In this document: piece by piece, positions 48,797-57,497 of the stretch
Layout of the letters: each line of letters starts with the position of its first letter
How positions within the stretch are numbered: position 1 is the first letter of the stretch
Assembly (NCBI RefSeq): GCF_005937885.2
Contig: NZ_CP042176.1
Span: forward strand, 4,273,501 to 4,337,500
DNA length: 64,000 nucleotides
From: Bradyrhizobium sp. KBS0727
Lineage (GTDB): Bacteria; Pseudomonadota; Alphaproteobacteria; Rhizobiales; Xanthobacteraceae
Direction of reading: 5' to 3'
Notes under the pieces: generated by a model
What the model was told of the DNA's origin: nothing
The model's input: only the letters and a program-made list of their open reading frames with translations
Databases searched by the model: none
Made by a program: the position numbers and the translations under genes

Positions 48797-48967
48797 GGTC
48801 GATCTCCCTGCAAGCGTGTCGGCGACTGCCATCGCTCTTGCGCAATATGAAGCACGGGACGAAACATCCTGCACGCGCAAAATGCCGCAGCAACAGCCGG
48901 ATTGTTTCGCACTGCGGACCAACGTCTGCTATGGAAACTTCAAAAGGCGTCGGGCGGAGGAATGCGC

Positions 48968-49939
48968 GTGAGATTTTTCACAACGATCGCTGCGTTCGCA
49001 GCACTGCTTTGTGCCGTTGCGACCTTTGCCGCCCGCGCCGACGACGACTTCCCTTCCCGCCCCATCACGCTGATGCATGGATTTGCCGCGGGCGGCAACG
49101 CCGATGCGATCGCCCGCATCATTGCCGATGGCCTTTCCCGCCGGCTTGGCAAACCCGTCATCGTCGAGGCCCGTCCCGGCGCCGGCGGCAACATCGCTTC
49201 CGACCGCGTCGCCAAAGCCGCGTCCGACGGCTACACCTTGATCATGCTGACCGGCGGCCACGCGGTGTCGGCCGCGATGTACAAGACGTTGCCGTTCGAT
49301 CCCGTCGACGATTTTCAGATGATCTCGACGACGGTGTTCTTTCCCTTCGTCGTCGCGGTCAAGGCGGGGTCGCGCTTTCAGACCCTGGCGGATGTGATCG
49401 CGGAAGCGAAGGCGAAGCCTGATACGCTGACCTACAGCTCGGTCGGCGTCGGGTCGACCCAGCATCTGGTCGGCGAGCTGCTGTCATCGATGGCCGGCAT
49501 CAAGATGATCCACGTGCCCTACAAGGGCGGTGGCGGCCCGATCAACGACCTGCTCGGCGGCCAGATCGATATTTTGATCGACACGCTGACGATCGCCGCG
49601 CCGCAGCTTGCGGCCGGCACGATCCGCGGCCTCGGCGTGACCAGCGCAAAGCCCTGGTTCTCCATTCCCGACGTGCCGCCGGTCGCCGCGACCGTTGCGG
49701 ATTACGAGGTCCGGTCATGGCTCGGCATCGCCACCAGCAAAGGCGTGCCCGCGCCTGTGGTCGAGAGGCTCAACCGCGAAGTACGGGCGGTGCTCGAGAT
49801 GCCGGAAGTCAAAGGCAAGCTGGAGGCCATGGGCAACGAGGTCCGCGGCACCTCGCCCGAGAAGATGCGGACCATGATCGCCTCCGAGATCGGGCGCTGG
49901 AAGCAGGTGATCGGCGCCGCAAAAATTCCGCAACAATGA
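48968..49939 (+). CDS. Tripartite tricarboxylate-type (Bug) binding protein, copy B
   Basis: A 323-residue paralogue of copy A: signal cleaved near ARA/DDD, then FAAGGNADAIARII, EARPGAGGNIASDRVAKAASDGYT and VPYKGGGGPINDLLGGQ. GTG at 48968 is chosen because GGAGG (48956-48960) is 7 nt away; the ATG at 48962 would be only 1 nt from it. Ligand unknown. Confidence 0.9.
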   Translation: MRFFTTIAAFAALLCAVATFAARADDDFPSRPITLMHGFAAGGNADAIARIIADGLSRRLGKPVIVEARPGAGGNIASDRVAKAASDGYTLIMLTGGHAVSAAMYKTLPFDPVDDFQMISTTVFFPFVVAVKAGSRFQTLADVIAEAKAKPDTLTYSSVGVGSTQHLVGELLSSMAGIKMIHVPYKGGGGPINDLLGGQIDILIDTLTIAAPQLAAGTIRGLGVTSAKPWFSIPDVPPVAATVADYEVRSWLGIATSKGVPAPVVERLNREVRAVLEMPEVKGKLEAMGNEVRGTSPEKMRTMIASEIGRWKQVIGAAKIPQQ

Positions 49940-50018
49940 TCGCAGCCACGGCGGCCGCGTCGCCCTGGCCGCCGAATTTCCGGCGCAGCATCACGCGGAG
50001 AGCATCACACCAAGGATG

Positions 50019-50465
50019 TTAGCCCCTGCCGGTGTGACCCCAGGCGGCATCCCAATCCTCGCCCGCGGCGTCGATGACGCGTCCGTCGGCCTCGAAGAAC
50101 TTGTTCGGGACCTGGAAGATCGCGAGCATCAGCCCGCCCTCCGGACACCAGGCCACGTGGCGGCTACCTTCCTCGCGCCAGATGAATTCGCCGGCCTTGC
50201 ATTCGATGCCTTGGGCTGGCCCTTCCTTGTCGACGAGCGAGCCCTCGAGGACGTAGGTCTGCTCGATGTTGACATGCTCGTGGTCGGGCAAGACAGCGCC
50301 CGGCGCAAAACGCATCAGCGCGGTCATCAGCCCGGTCTTGCGATCGAACAGCAGCGTCTTGGCTTCGCAGCCGGGAAAGCGCGTCTTCTGCCATTCCATG
50401 CTGTCGGGACGAACCAGATGAGAATGGTTGTTGGCGGTCGCGCCCGTCGGCGTCACGGCGTCCAT
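50019..50465 (-). CDS. Cupin-domain protein (ChrR-like)
   Basis: A 148-residue single-domain cupin. Metal-ligand pattern LPDHEHVNIEQTYVLEGSL supplies two His and a Glu, and SRHVAWCPEGG the third His. ChrR-like cupins bind zinc or iron and can sense stress or act as small dioxygenases. GGAGG-type site before the ATG. Function not assigned. Confidence 0.8.
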   Translation of the reverse strand: MDAVTPTGATANNHSHLVRPDSMEWQKTRFPGCEAKTLLFDRKTGLMTALMRFAPGAVLPDHEHVNIEQTYVLEGSLVDKEGPAQGIECKAGEFIWREEGSRHVAWCPEGGLMLAIFQVPNKFFEADGRVIDAAGEDWDAAWGHTGRG

Positions 50466-50602
50466 GGCAATCCCCCTCCGCTGTATTTTGCGGCGATGCT
50501 AGCAGCTTTGGCCGCAGACGTCAGCCGAACCGCGCGCGAACCTGGACCCGGTCATGACCGCATTGCAGCGAAACACGGCGATCATGACGGATCATCGCGT
50601 CA

Positions 50603-50989
50603 TCACCACAGGTTCTTGCCGTCAATCACCGTCACCGGCACGGCGTCGAGTTCGAATTCATCGAAGAGCCGCGCATTGATGCCGACCTTCGGATTGTCGA
50701 AGTCCGGCTTGCCAGTCGACCAGTCCGGCGATTCCGAATAGGTGCCGCAGCCGCAATTCGCGCAGAAATGATGTTTGACGGTGCGGCTGCCCCACTGATA
50801 GGTCGCGACGTTTTCAGAGGGCGACGTCAGGCGAAATTGCGCCGGCGTGTAATAGGCCCACAGCGCGCCACGCTTGGCGCACAGCGAACAGGTGCAGCGG
50901 GTCACGCCGGCCGGCGCCTCGCTCACCTCGAATTGCGTCTGGCCGCAATGGCAGCTTCCCTTGATTGGCACGATCCGTTCCTTCCCCAT
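50603..50989 (-). CDS. GFA-family zinc protein
   Basis: A 128-residue protein with the cysteine pattern of the glutathione-dependent formaldehyde-activating (GFA/CENP-V) fold: CHC (13-15), CTCSLC (32-37), CANCGC (76-81). Most members have no proven activity. Its start region faces the TauE-like gene. Confidence 0.88.
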   Translation of the reverse strand: MGKERIVPIKGSCHCGQTQFEVSEAPAGVTRCTCSLCAKRGALWAYYTPAQFRLTSPSENVATYQWGSRTVKHHFCANCGCGTYSESPDWSTGKPDFDNPKVGINARLFDEFELDAVPVTVIDGKNLW

Positions 50990-51017
50990 GACCCGATATG
51001 GCCGACGTCATAACCGG

Positions 51018-51050
51018 GGCCTGCTGACAGCATGGTGTCAGCAGCAGGCC
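51018..51050. repeat. Long inverted repeat upstream of the TauE-like gene
   Basis: GGCCTGCTGACA (51018-51029) faces TGTCAGCAGcaGGCC (51036-51050), 12 bp complementary apart from a 3-nt bulge. A third copy of GGCCTGCTGAC follows at 51060. It could be a regulator site or a hairpin in the leader. Confidence 0.6.
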
Positions 51051-51104
51051 GCCGGCGGTGGCCTGCTGACGCCGGCGATTCCCCGCGATTGCGTTGCCGC
51101 TGCT

Positions 51105-51887
51105 TTGCGGAAATTGCTAGGCTTTCCGTTCCCGCCGAACGAGTCGCGGAGATCACGTTTCTTGGGCTTCCTGTTCGTCCTCATCGTCGGGCTTGTTGCC
51201 GGCACCATCTCGGGCATCGTCGGCACCGGCTCGTCGATCATGCTGATGCCGGTATTGATCTATCAATACGGCCCAAAGGAAGCGGTGCCGATCATGGCGG
51301 TCGCGGCCGTGATGGCGAACCTGTCGCGGATTCTCGCCTGGTGGCGCGAGGTCGACTGGCGCGCCTGCTTCGCCTATTCGGTCACGGGGATCCCGGCCGC
51401 GGCACTCGGCGCGCGGACGCTGCTGGCGCTGCCGTCGCACACCGTCGATCTGGCGATCGGCCTGTTTCTGATTGCGATGGTCCCGGTGCGGCACTGGCTG
51501 GCCCGGCACCAGCTCAGGACGCGGCTCTGGCACCTGGCCGTGGGCGGCGCCGTGATCGGCTACATCACCGGCATCGTGGTCTCGACCGGCCCGCTCAGCG
51601 TTCCCTTGTTTCTGTTTTACGGGTTGACCAAGGGCGCGTTCCTGGCGACCGAAGCCGCAAGCTCGCTTGGGCTCTACTTAAGCAAGTCCGTGACCTTCGA
51701 ACGCTTCGGCGCGCTGACCCCGGATGTCGCGCTGAAAGGCCTGATCGCCGGCGCCTCGCTGATGTCGGGCGCCTTCATCGCCAAGCGCTTTGTGCTGCAT
51801 CTCGATCCCAACGTGTTCCGCCTGCTGATGGACGGCATCATGATCGCAGCCGGGTTGTCCCTGCTCTGGTCGGCGGCGTTTTCATAA
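51105..51887 (+). CDS. TauE/SafE-type membrane permease (TSUP)
   Basis: A ~260-residue membrane protein with the TSUP repeat: FVLIVGLVAGTISGIVGTGS near the N-terminus and a second half from VGGAVIGYITGIVVSTGPLS. The family exports sulfite or organosulfonates; the substrate is unknown. The start is uncertain: no ATG with a ribosome site precedes the first helix, so I place a TTG at 51105. TTG at 51114, or ATG at 50988 (which would overlap the divergent GFA gene), are alternatives. Confidence 0.8.
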   Translation: MRKLLGFPFPPNESRRSRFLGFLFVLIVGLVAGTISGIVGTGSSIMLMPVLIYQYGPKEAVPIMAVAAVMANLSRILAWWREVDWRACFAYSVTGIPAAALGARTLLALPSHTVDLAIGLFLIAMVPVRHWLARHQLRTRLWHLAVGGAVIGYITGIVVSTGPLSVPLFLFYGLTKGAFLATEAASSLGLYLSKSVTFERFGALTPDVALKGLIAGASLMSGAFIAKRFVLHLDPNVFRLLMDGIMIAAGLSLLWSAAFS

Positions 51888-52039
51888 AATTTCGGCCGAA
51901 CCCGGCCGATCGATCTGAACCAATCCCGGCGAACGTCCGACCAAGTGACGCGTGTCAGATCATTTCGGTAAGTGACCCCAGATATTGGCTTGGCGTGGGT
52001 TCGACTGCCCAAAAGACCGTCCAAGCCTGGAGAGACCAA

Positions 52040-52924
52040 ATGAGCAGGGGAATTATTGGCGCCATTGTCGCCCTCGTTATCGCTGTCATTATTGCCGCGG
52101 GTAGCTGGTACACCGTCGATCAGACCGAGCGCGGCGTGCTGCTGCGCTATGGCGCGGTGATCGGCACCGCCCAGCCGGGCCTCGGCTTCAAGGTCCCGCT
52201 GATGGACACCGTGGAGAAGGTCAGCGTCAAGACCACGACCTTTACCTGGGACAAGATGAACTCCTACTCCTACGATCAGCAACCGGCCGACCTGAAGATC
52301 AGCGTCACCCTGCGCGCGGCGCCGGAAAAGGTGGCGGATCTCTATGCGAAATTCGGATTGCTGCAGACGGCGGTCAATCAGGTTGTCAGCCCGGTCGTGA
52401 ACCAGCAGGTCAAGGTCGTGTTCGGCCGCTACACCGCGGTCAAGGCGATCCAGGAGCGCGGGCCGCTGAACAGCGCCATCAAGGATGCCATCACCGCGAC
52501 GCTGAAGGACGACCCGATGATCATCATCGAGAGCGTCCAGCTCGAAAACATCGAGTTCAGCGCCAACTATCTGCACTCGATCGAGCAGCGCATGCTGGCC
52601 GAGGTGGAAGTCCAGAAGCTGCAGCAGAACGCCGAGCGCGAAAAAGTCCAGGCGCAGATCACGGTGACGCAGGCCACCGCCAAGGCCAACGCGGTCCGCG
52701 CCGAGGCGCAGGCCAACGCCGAAGCGACGCGGCTGAACGGCGAAGCCAAGGCCTCGAACATCAGGATAACAGGCGAAGCCGAAGCCGCCGCCATCGAAGC
52801 ACGCGCCAAGGCGCTCGGCACCAATCCGAACCTCGTCACCCTGGTGCAGGCCGAACGCTGGAACGGCGTGCTGCCGACCACGATGGTGCCGGGCTCGTCG
52901 GTGCCGTTCGTGTCGGTGAAATAG
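52040..52924 (+). CDS. SPFH/prohibitin-family membrane protein
   Basis: A 294-residue protein: one N-terminal transmembrane helix (4-22), SPFH domain (TVDQTERGVLLRYGAVIG onward), then a long coiled coil (about 180-260, ANAVRAEAQANAEATRLNGE) and a short tail. Looks like a prohibitin/HflK-type scaffold that would assemble into rings on the membrane, but the partner protease is not encoded here. GGAGAG before the ATG; a much longer open frame upstream is not coding. Confidence 0.88.
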   Translation: MSRGIIGAIVALVIAVIIAAGSWYTVDQTERGVLLRYGAVIGTAQPGLGFKVPLMDTVEKVSVKTTTFTWDKMNSYSYDQQPADLKISVTLRAAPEKVADLYAKFGLLQTAVNQVVSPVVNQQVKVVFGRYTAVKAIQERGPLNSAIKDAITATLKDDPMIIIESVQLENIEFSANYLHSIEQRMLAEVEVQKLQQNAEREKVQAQITVTQATAKANAVRAEAQANAEATRLNGEAKASNIRITGEAEAAAIEARAKALGTNPNLVTLVQAERWNGVLPTTMVPGSSVPFVSVK

Positions 52925-52950
52925 GGATCGAATTCATCCGCAAGCGATGA

Positions 52951-52974
52951 TGCCCGGGATCGCAATCCCGGGCA
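52951..52974 (+). terminator. Hairpin after the SPFH gene
   Basis: A perfect 10-bp stem, TGCCCGGGAT with ATCCCGGGCA, CGCA loop, 26 nt after the stop. Only a weak T-run follows (CTTTCTG), so efficiency is uncertain. Confidence 0.6.
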
Positions 52975-53447
52975 TTGCCGCTTTCTGATCAGCTCGCGCG
53001 GTTTACGCGGTTCGAATTGGATGCCGAGGCGGCCTTGCTATTTCCTGGCTGGCGGCTCCGATAATCCTCGTGAACGACGTAAATTTACGGGGCTTTGCGT
53101 GTTGAAAAACACGAAAGAGTTTTGTCGCGCACTCACTTTTGGTTGTTAGGCGGATTGCCTACACCCCATCATTACGACTATGACAATCGTATTACTTGAA
53201 TTCGACGTTTGCGGAAAAAGGACTTTGTTCAAGGAAGCATCACAGGGTCGATCAGCGACCCGGACGCAAGCTTCGAGAACCCAGGCGACACATCTTGCTT
53301 CAACGGCGCCGCATGCAATTGGTGCCGCAAGTAGGCGGCCGTCGTAGTCGATGTTGCCCTGGAGCTGAAGCCTTCGACGTGTCGCAGTCGGAGCAATGGG
53401 AGTCGCGGGTCATCAAGGCCCCGACAGGCAGGAAAGGCAGGCGCGTG
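52975..53447. other. Non-coding stretch with small hairpins
   Basis: About 470 bp of lower-GC DNA without a clear gene. Contains the palindrome CGTAAATTTACG (53078-53089) and a GNRA-type hairpin CGTGTT-gaaa-AACACG (53098-53113). A small RNA is possible but unproven. Confidence 0.4.
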
Positions 53448-53735
53448 ATGCGCAAAGTGATTATCACCTCCACGATGATGTTAACCGTCGCGCTCGTCGG
53501 CTCGGCTTTCTGGCCGACAGCAAAGCCCGATGTCGAACGTTTCGGAGACAGCGTCTACGAGACGATCTGGGTATGGCGAATTCCGGCTTATGCGAACAAT
53601 CCGTCCTGGCGCGTTCGCTGGAGTTTGAGCGATCCACTTCGGGCGGAAGCGCGATGTTGCCGGGCATTGCCGACCGGTTCCGTGCCGCGGGACAATCCGC
53701 CTTTGCTGCTGTCAAAGCGCGAGATACGAGTTTAG
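53448..53735 (+). CDS. Doubtful exported peptide, 95 aa
   Basis: Begins MRKVIITSTMMLTVALVGSA, a signal-like sequence, then WPTAKPDVERFGDSVYETIW. The rest turns Arg/Pro-rich and unlike a protein. In the +1 frame from 53573 a more protein-like stretch runs (MLPGIADRFRAAGQSAFAAV), so this may be a frameshifted gene remnant. Confidence 0.3.
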   Translation: MRKVIITSTMMLTVALVGSAFWPTAKPDVERFGDSVYETIWVWRIPAYANNPSWRVRWSLSDPLRAEARCCRALPTGSVPRDNPPLLLSKREIRV

Positions 53736-53836
53736 ATGCGCTTGCCGATCGCCTCACCTGGTCGCTCGGCTCCGTCGGACCCGTAGACAGCAGCACATCC
53801 GACGGCAGTCCGGATCAGTTGAGCATCCAAAGAAGC

Positions 53837-53868
53837 AACTGCATTTGATTCAAATCTGGATTGCAGTT
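53837..53868. repeat. Nested palindrome
   Basis: AACTGCA (53837-53843) and TGCAGTT (53862-53868) enclose a second palindrome, ATTTGA-t-TCAAAT (53843-53855). It lies about 107 nt before the next gene and could be an operator or an attenuator-like hairpin. Confidence 0.45.
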
Positions 53869-53974
53869 GATGTTACTTTTTATCCTTAACCAGAAACCTG
53901 TTCTTTGATTTACATCTGCAGGATGCGGTTTACCTTGCCTCCGCGACCAAAGCGGAATCAGGGACAACAACAAA

Positions 53975-54589
53975 ATGCGCCGGTTAAGCCTCAACCTCTC
54001 GCTGGTTTTTTTTCTGGCCGCACCGGCCCTCACCGTAGCTGCCGATGATACCAAAACAGGCCGACCGAATTCGGTTGTCGCAACTGATCGCGTTGGGTGT
54101 TCCCTGCACCCCAAAGCTGAGGAACCTTCCGATCCGTCGTCGACCTCGGCCATCCCTCACGTCGAAAAATTCGTCGCTCGGGAACATTTCAAGGAAGACA
54201 TCTCGTCAGGCGCCACCGTCAGGATTTCCTGGCTCGGCGCGACATTCGCGCGCCGGTTCACGGGCAAGGTCGAGGACGATGCGGGCGGCACATCGTTTCC
54301 AACTTACGTCCTGAACTCAACCGCCAGCGACCAGGAGATTTTGGCGGAACTCGGCCAAGGCCATGAGAGCGGCCTGGTCGATGTCTGGTGCCTGTTGCGA
54401 CAGCAGCCCGGTGGTGACAGTGGCGCGCTGCAAACCAGCTCCAACCCGAACATCTTTTTTGTCCGAGATATCGCGGGTGAGCTTGGCGTCGTAGACGCGA
54501 TTTGGGGAGGCGCGGGGTGGGAAATTGGCGCGAGCCCCGTGGGGGACAAGCGAAGATGGCCGTCCGGAACGCGCGTGTTTTCGCGCTGA
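53975..54589 (+). CDS. Hypothetical secreted protein, 204 aa
   Basis: Signal peptide (MRRLSLNLSLVFFLAAPALT, cleaved near VAA/DD). The mature part has a segment with strand-rich composition (GATVRISWLGATFARRFTGK) and a block ELGVVDAIWGGAGWEIGASP near the C-terminus. Two cysteines could pair. I do not recognise the family; it lies in a gene-poor accessory stretch. Confidence 0.7.
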   Translation: MRRLSLNLSLVFFLAAPALTVAADDTKTGRPNSVVATDRVGCSLHPKAEEPSDPSSTSAIPHVEKFVAREHFKEDISSGATVRISWLGATFARRFTGKVEDDAGGTSFPTYVLNSTASDQEILAELGQGHESGLVDVWCLLRQQPGGDSGALQTSSNPNIFFVRDIAGELGVVDAIWGGAGWEIGASPVGDKRRWPSGTRVFSR

Positions 54590-54643
54590 CCAAGAGACCG
54601 CCAACCGAAGCGGCTAGCAGTCCCAACGGCAATGGATCGACGG

Positions 54644-55120
54644 CGGGTACTGGCCGAAATAGGCCACTCGCAGATTCAAAACAGGCCACTCTCAAATTCG
54701 TGGTTTTTCCCTAACGCTGGTGCGTGTGGAGCGCGGCGTGGCGTATTGTTGCGCGACAAGGGATTACGAGGAAGCGATAACGCGCCCCAAAGCGTGTATC
54801 GAGGTGGGATTTCCACTGCGGGATGTCAAAATGAAAGAGGCCGCCAACTGAGGCGGCCTACAGGGGATAAAATGACAGATGTACCGTTCAAAGTAGGCGA
54901 CCGAGTAAAGAAGCGCTCAGGTTACGAATATCCGGGCTTCATCGTGTCGGTATTTACAAACCGAGCCGGGGCCGTTCGGTATGTAGTGGAGGCAGACCAC
55001 CCTGCCTTCTCCGGCATGTTGCACATCTTCAATGGCGATCAGCTTGAACATCGCTAAGGCAAACTAGGCCACTGCCAAAATCAAAGTGGGCCACTAGGGG
55101 TTAAAACAGGCCAGTACCCG
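54644..55120. mobile_element. 477-bp non-autonomous element, IS21-like ends
   Basis: Bounded by perfect 12-bp inverted repeats, CGGGTACTGGCC (54644-54655) and GGCCAGTACCCG (55109-55120), flanked by the 4-bp direct repeat ACGG (54640-54643, 55121-55124). Inside each end are two copies of an A/GGGCCACT motif (54661, 54683, 55066, 55088), all in the same orientation. Multiple TGGCC-type end motifs and a short target duplication fit IS21-family ends as I recall them. No istA/istB is present; the interior holds a hairpin (54839-54858) and a 61-codon gene. Confidence 0.6.
54872..55057 (+). CDS. Small SH3-like protein carried in the 477-bp element
   Basis: A 61-residue protein, MTDVPFKVGDRVKKRSGYEY... 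with ADHPAFSGMLHIFNGDQLE at the end. The FKVGDRVKKRSG opening and beta-rich content recall small SH3-like or KOW-like proteins, which occur in phage and rhizobial genomes. AGGGGA precedes the ATG, and a GGCCGCC/GGCGGCC hairpin lies 13 nt upstream. It is the only gene inside the element. Confidence 0.65.
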   Translation: MTDVPFKVGDRVKKRSGYEYPGFIVSVFTNRAGAVRYVVEADHPAFSGMLHIFNGDQLEHR

Positions 55121-55204
55121 ACGGCGACCAAGAACAAATTAGGAACAATTTGAGATTTTCCATGCTATCAACGCGTTACTCTTCAACGGCGACTCACTCC
55201 CTTC

Positions 55205-56680
55205 ATGGCCAAATCCACCCTCTCCTTCGTCTGCCAGAACTGCGGCGCAGCGTATAACCGCTGGCAGGGCAAGTGCGAGTCCTGCGGCGAGTGGAATACG
55301 CTGGCCGAAGAGGACACCACCGGCGCCACCTCGATGCCGGTCTCGATCCGCTCCAAGCGCAAGGGGCGGACGTTTGCGCTGGAAAGCCTGACCGGCAAGA
55401 GCACCGACGCGCCGCGCCTTTCGTCCGGCATGGGCGAACTCGATCGCGTCACCGGCGGTGGCTTTGTCCGCGGCTCGGTGCTGCTGGTCGGCGGCGATCC
55501 CGGCATCGGCAAATCGACGCTTCTCACACAAGCCACCAGCATGATGGCGCGCGCCGGGCATCGCGTGGTCTACATCTCCGGCGAAGAGGCCGTGGCCCAG
55601 GTGCGGCTGCGCGCCGAGCGGCTCGGACTGGCCGACGCGCCAGTGCAGCTTGCGGCAGAAACCTCGGTCGAGGACATCGTCTCGACCCTGTCGGAAGGCG
55701 CGGTGCCGCGCCTGATCGTGATCGACTCGATCCAGACCATGTGGACCGACACGGTGGAATCAGCCCCCGGCACGGTGACGCAGGTCCGCGCCTCGGCGCA
55801 GGCGCTGATTCGTTTCGCCAAGAAGTCGGGGGCCGCGATCATTCTGGTCGGCCACGTCACCAAGGACGGCCAGATCGCAGGCCCCCGCGTGGTCGAGCAC
55901 ATGGTCGACGCGGTGCTGTCGTTCGAGGGCGAAGGCTCGCAGCATTTCCGGATTCTGCGCGCGATGAAGAACCGTTTCGGCCCGACCGACGAGATCGGCG
56001 TGTTCGAGATGACTGGTCTCGGCCTGCGCGAGGTCTCCAACCCGTCCGAATTGTTCCTGTCCGAGCGCGATCTCGGCAGCCCGGGGACCGCGGTCTTTGC
56101 CGGGATCGAAGGCACTCGCCCGGTGCTGGTGGAATTGCAGGCCCTGGTGGCGCCGACCACCCTCGGCACCCCGCGCCGCGCCGTGGTGGGCTGGGATCCG
56201 AGCCGGCTGTCGATGGTGCTGGCGGTGCTGGAGGCCCATTGCGGGGTCAAGCTGTCCGGCTACGACGTCTATCTGAACGTGGCCGGCGGCCTGCGGATCC
56301 AGGAACCGGCCGCCGATCTCGCGGCCGCCGCGGCCCTGGTATCCTCGCTGGTCAACGCGCCGCTGCCGACGGATGCGGTCTATTTCGGCGAGATTTCGCT
56401 GTCCGGCGCAGTCCGGCCGGTGGCGCAAACCTCGGCCCGGCTGAAAGAGGCCGCCAAACTCGGCTTTGGCCGCGCCGTGCTGCCCGAATCGACGCGCGGC
56501 GACGTCGGTAGCGATGCCGGTCTGGTGCTGAACACCGTCGGCGGACTGACCAGCCTGGTCGCGGACATTGCGGCGCGCGGGACGCCCAGAGGGAATAAAG
56601 AGGGAAATAAGGAAGCCAATCGCGAGGGCGCGGCTGAGAAAAATGCCACACCGGCGCGATTCCGGCGCGAGAACGGCTAA
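55205..56680 (+). CDS. radA: DNA repair protein RadA/Sms
   Basis: A 491-residue RecA-related branch-migration helicase. Zinc finger C10, C13, C24, C27; Walker A GGDPGIGKST (96-105); the RadA-specific KNRFG motif (MKNRFGPTDEIG); and a Lon-like C-terminal domain (LSGYDVYLNVAGGLRI). The C-terminal 20 residues are a charged tail. Adjacent to cvpA and purF, as in related genomes. Confidence 0.96.
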   Translation: MAKSTLSFVCQNCGAAYNRWQGKCESCGEWNTLAEEDTTGATSMPVSIRSKRKGRTFALESLTGKSTDAPRLSSGMGELDRVTGGGFVRGSVLLVGGDPGIGKSTLLTQATSMMARAGHRVVYISGEEAVAQVRLRAERLGLADAPVQLAAETSVEDIVSTLSEGAVPRLIVIDSIQTMWTDTVESAPGTVTQVRASAQALIRFAKKSGAAIILVGHVTKDGQIAGPRVVEHMVDAVLSFEGEGSQHFRILRAMKNRFGPTDEIGVFEMTGLGLREVSNPSELFLSERDLGSPGTAVFAGIEGTRPVLVELQALVAPTTLGTPRRAVVGWDPSRLSMVLAVLEAHCGVKLSGYDVYLNVAGGLRIQEPAADLAAAAALVSSLVNAPLPTDAVYFGEISLSGAVRPVAQTSARLKEAAKLGFGRAVLPESTRGDVGSDAGLVLNTVGGLTSLVADIAARGTPRGNKEGNKEANREGAAEKNATPARFRRENG

Positions 56681-56845
56681 AGCGGCGTGACGCGCCCCGC
56701 CCTCGCCGCTATACAACGCGCGCGAAGGGCGAGCGGGATGGCGCGATATCCGGCCTTGCGGGATATGCCATATGCCCCTCACCTAGGGTGTCGATGACGC
56801 CCCCGATTCGCTGCTTGAGAACCTACGAGCGGACCTGACCAGCCG

Positions 56846-57475
56846 ATGCCGATAACGATACTCGATCTCGTCCTGCTTGGGGTGATGCTGATTTCGGGGC
56901 TGCTTGCCCTGGTGCGCGGCTTCATGCGCGAAATCCTGTCGATCGCGGCCTGGGGTGCTGCCGCCCTCGTCACGCTTTATGCTTTCGCCAAGCTGCTGCC
57001 GACCGCAAAAACCTACTTCAACAACGACACGGTCGCCTCCGTGGTGGTGGTGGCCGGCACCTTCATCGGTACCCTGATCGTGGTGTCCATCATCACCGTG
57101 CGAATTTCGGACATGATCCTGGATTCCCGGATCGGCGCCCTGGACCGCACGCTCGGGTTCCTGTTCGGGCTCGGCCGCGGCCTGCTGATCGTGGTGGTGG
57201 CCTACCAGTTCTTCGTCTGGCTGGTTCCGGACAAGCAGCGGCCCGACTGGATCACCGGGGCGAAGTCCCGGCTGGTGCTGCAGGGAACCGGCGATTGGCT
57301 GATGTCACTCTTGCCGGACGACCCTGAGAACACCATCTTAAAGAGATTCAAGAAGAATAAACCCGACGACGATCAAACTGACACCGACCAGGCAGCCCCT
57401 GGGTCCGGTGATGGCTACAGTAAACCTGCCCGTGACAGCCTTAAAAAGCTGATCGAGAAACCCGCGGGCAAATAA
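56846..57475 (+). CDS. cvpA: CvpA family membrane protein
   Basis: A 209-residue inner-membrane protein with about four helices (ILDLVLLGVMLISGLLALVR at the start) and a cytosolic, charged C-terminal tail. CvpA is linked to colicin V production and to envelope stress; position before purF is conserved. Confidence 0.92.
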   Translation: MPITILDLVLLGVMLISGLLALVRGFMREILSIAAWGAAALVTLYAFAKLLPTAKTYFNNDTVASVVVVAGTFIGTLIVVSIITVRISDMILDSRIGALDRTLGFLFGLGRGLLIVVVAYQFFVWLVPDKQRPDWITGAKSRLVLQGTGDWLMSLLPDDPENTILKRFKKNKPDDDQTDTDQAAPGSGDGYSKPARDSLKKLIEKPAGK

Positions 57476-57497
57476 TTCTGGCCAAAAGAGAGGCGCG

